NCBI GenBank assembly: GCA_013334735.1
Contig: JAAXXA010000169.1
Span: 1 to 6,695, forward strand
Length of the DNA: 6,695 nucleotides
Direction of reading: 5' to 3'
DNA from: Bacteroidota bacterium
GTDB taxonomy: Bacteria > Bacteroidota > Bacteroidia > Bacteroidales > CG2-30-32-10
The first letter of the stretch is position 1. The number at the start of each line of letters is the position of its first letter. This document shows, one piece after another, positions 6,135 to 6,695 of the stretch. The notes beneath the pieces are model-generated. The model searched no databases, was not told where the DNA came from, and worked only from the letters and a program-made list of their open reading frames with translations. The translations under genes and the position numbers were made by a program.

Positions 6135-6695
6135 ATGTACTATATAAGAGTTGTAAAAACAGCATCTGAATCGAGCGCTGTTCAAGTTTTATATTATAGA
6201 AATCGTAAACGAGTAGTATTTAAGCACATTGGTTCTGCAAATAATCTTCAAGATTTGGATTCTTTGAAATTAGTTGCCCAAGATGTGATTAATAATTCCA
6301 TTCCACAAATCTCGTTATTTGAAGAGGTAAAGTTTGACAATTTGCTTTACGTAGACCACTGTGATTTTCTGGGTGTTTATTTCACATTTTTGCATTAAGT
6401 CATTTTTGATTTGATTTCTCAAATAGGTTTGGATAAAATAAAAAACTTATTACTCTTGAATTTGGTGGCCATTAGGGTAGTGGAGCCCGCATCAAAACTC
6501 CGTTCTCTTGAGCTTTTAGATACTTATTTTGGGATAAAACACAGAAGGCGAAGTTATTACCAATCAGATCCACAATGGCTTGTGTTGAAAGAAAAAATTG
6601 AGACAATCGTTGTAGATTTTGCAAAGAAAATTTACGATTTCAAATTTGATTTATTGTTTGCACTAAATGTTTATAAAAATGATGGCACAACCTTA
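6135..6695 (+). pseudogene. IS1634-like DDE transposase, N-terminal part with in-frame stop (cut by window edge)
   Basis: Translation from 6135 begins MYYIRVVKTASESSAVQV and continues with VVFKHIGSA, a start typical of IS1634-group (IS4-superfamily) transposases. The reading frame hits TAA at 6396-6398, then continues open in the same frame to the window edge: VIFDLISQIGLDKI, then LVAIRVVEPASKLRSLELL and YFGIKHRRRSYYQ. The last two are family hallmarks and lie only after the stop. Both halves are thus one gene interrupted by a nonsense codon, probably GAA or a similar codon changed to TAA, since the context resembles FLHEV in the family. Near the edge, NDGTTL (Asp codon 6681-6683) occupies the place of the first catalytic Asp motif (YDVTTL in relatives) but appears displaced by about six extra residues. 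No second inverted terminal repeat is in view. Family assignment is from memory of the motifs; a different IS4-type group is possible. Confidence 0.7.
6135..6695. mobile_element. Remnant of an insertion sequence, left part only
   Basis: The transposase reading frame marks an insertion sequence that continues past the right edge. The left terminus cannot be placed. It lies somewhere between the PBP stop at 5905 and the transposase start at 6135, an interval holding two inverted repeats (5906-5959, 5962-5985) and a small hairpin (AATCTG 6005-6010 with CAGATT 6020-6025). Without the right end, neither terminal repeats nor a target duplication can be matched. The nonsense codon implies the element cannot move by itself unless the stop is suppressed. 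Confidence 0.55.

Noticed and set aside
5968..6147. Open frame of 59 codons on the plus strand from an ATG inside the GC hairpin, overlapping the transposase start
   Set aside because: The translation (MSGQVGDAIVVKKSVYISDW and onward) has no recognised motif, the start lies within a palindrome, and there is no ribosome-binding signal. It is probably chance or a gene relic.
6396..6398. In-frame TAA as a programmed recoding site in the transposase
   Set aside because: I see no slippery heptamer or frame change, as the frame is the same on both sides. A simple nonsense mutation explains it.

Overview
The window is AT-rich chromosomal DNA from a member of the Bacteroidota. The evidence is the gene order holB - ricT (PSP1 family) - gldH - class A penicillin-binding protein, the presence of GldH (a lipoprotein family restricted to this phylum), the lack of Shine-Dalgarno sequences before the starts, and a few matches to the phylum's TAnnTTTG promoter element. 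Order and genus cannot be fixed from the sequence.

Layout: (1) 1-56, minus strand: the first 18 codons of nadD, running off the left edge and divergent from everything else. (2) 57-369: a non-coding divergent spacer with a degenerate inverted-repeat element and a candidate promoter for holB. (3) 370-1494: holB, DNA polymerase III delta' subunit. (4) 1495-1813: a non-coding spacer with a heptamer (GGTAATC) repeat and hairpin. (5) 1814-2926: ricT/PSP1. (6) A 63-bp spacer with a nonamer repeat and a GC-only palindrome core. (7) 2990-3472: gldH lipoprotein. (8) 3473-3631: a spacer made almost wholly of a 14-bp (2 x 7) tandem repeat. (9) 3632-5905: a bifunctional PBP1A-type peptidoglycan synthase. 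(10) 5906-6134: two inverted repeats and intergenic sequence. (11) 6135-6695: the N-terminal part of a decayed IS1634-like transposase with an in-frame stop, running off the right edge.

The four plus-strand genes cover replication (clamp loading), a PSP1/RicT protein that coordinates iron-sulfur in characterised relatives, an outer-envelope lipoprotein and peptidoglycan synthesis. They form a co-oriented housekeeping cluster rather than an obvious pathway. I see no defence system, CRISPR array, RNA gene or new multi-gene system. The least ordinary content is in the spacers: every junction carries its own short-period repeat or palindrome, and two of these share a 7-bp periodicity and related sequence.
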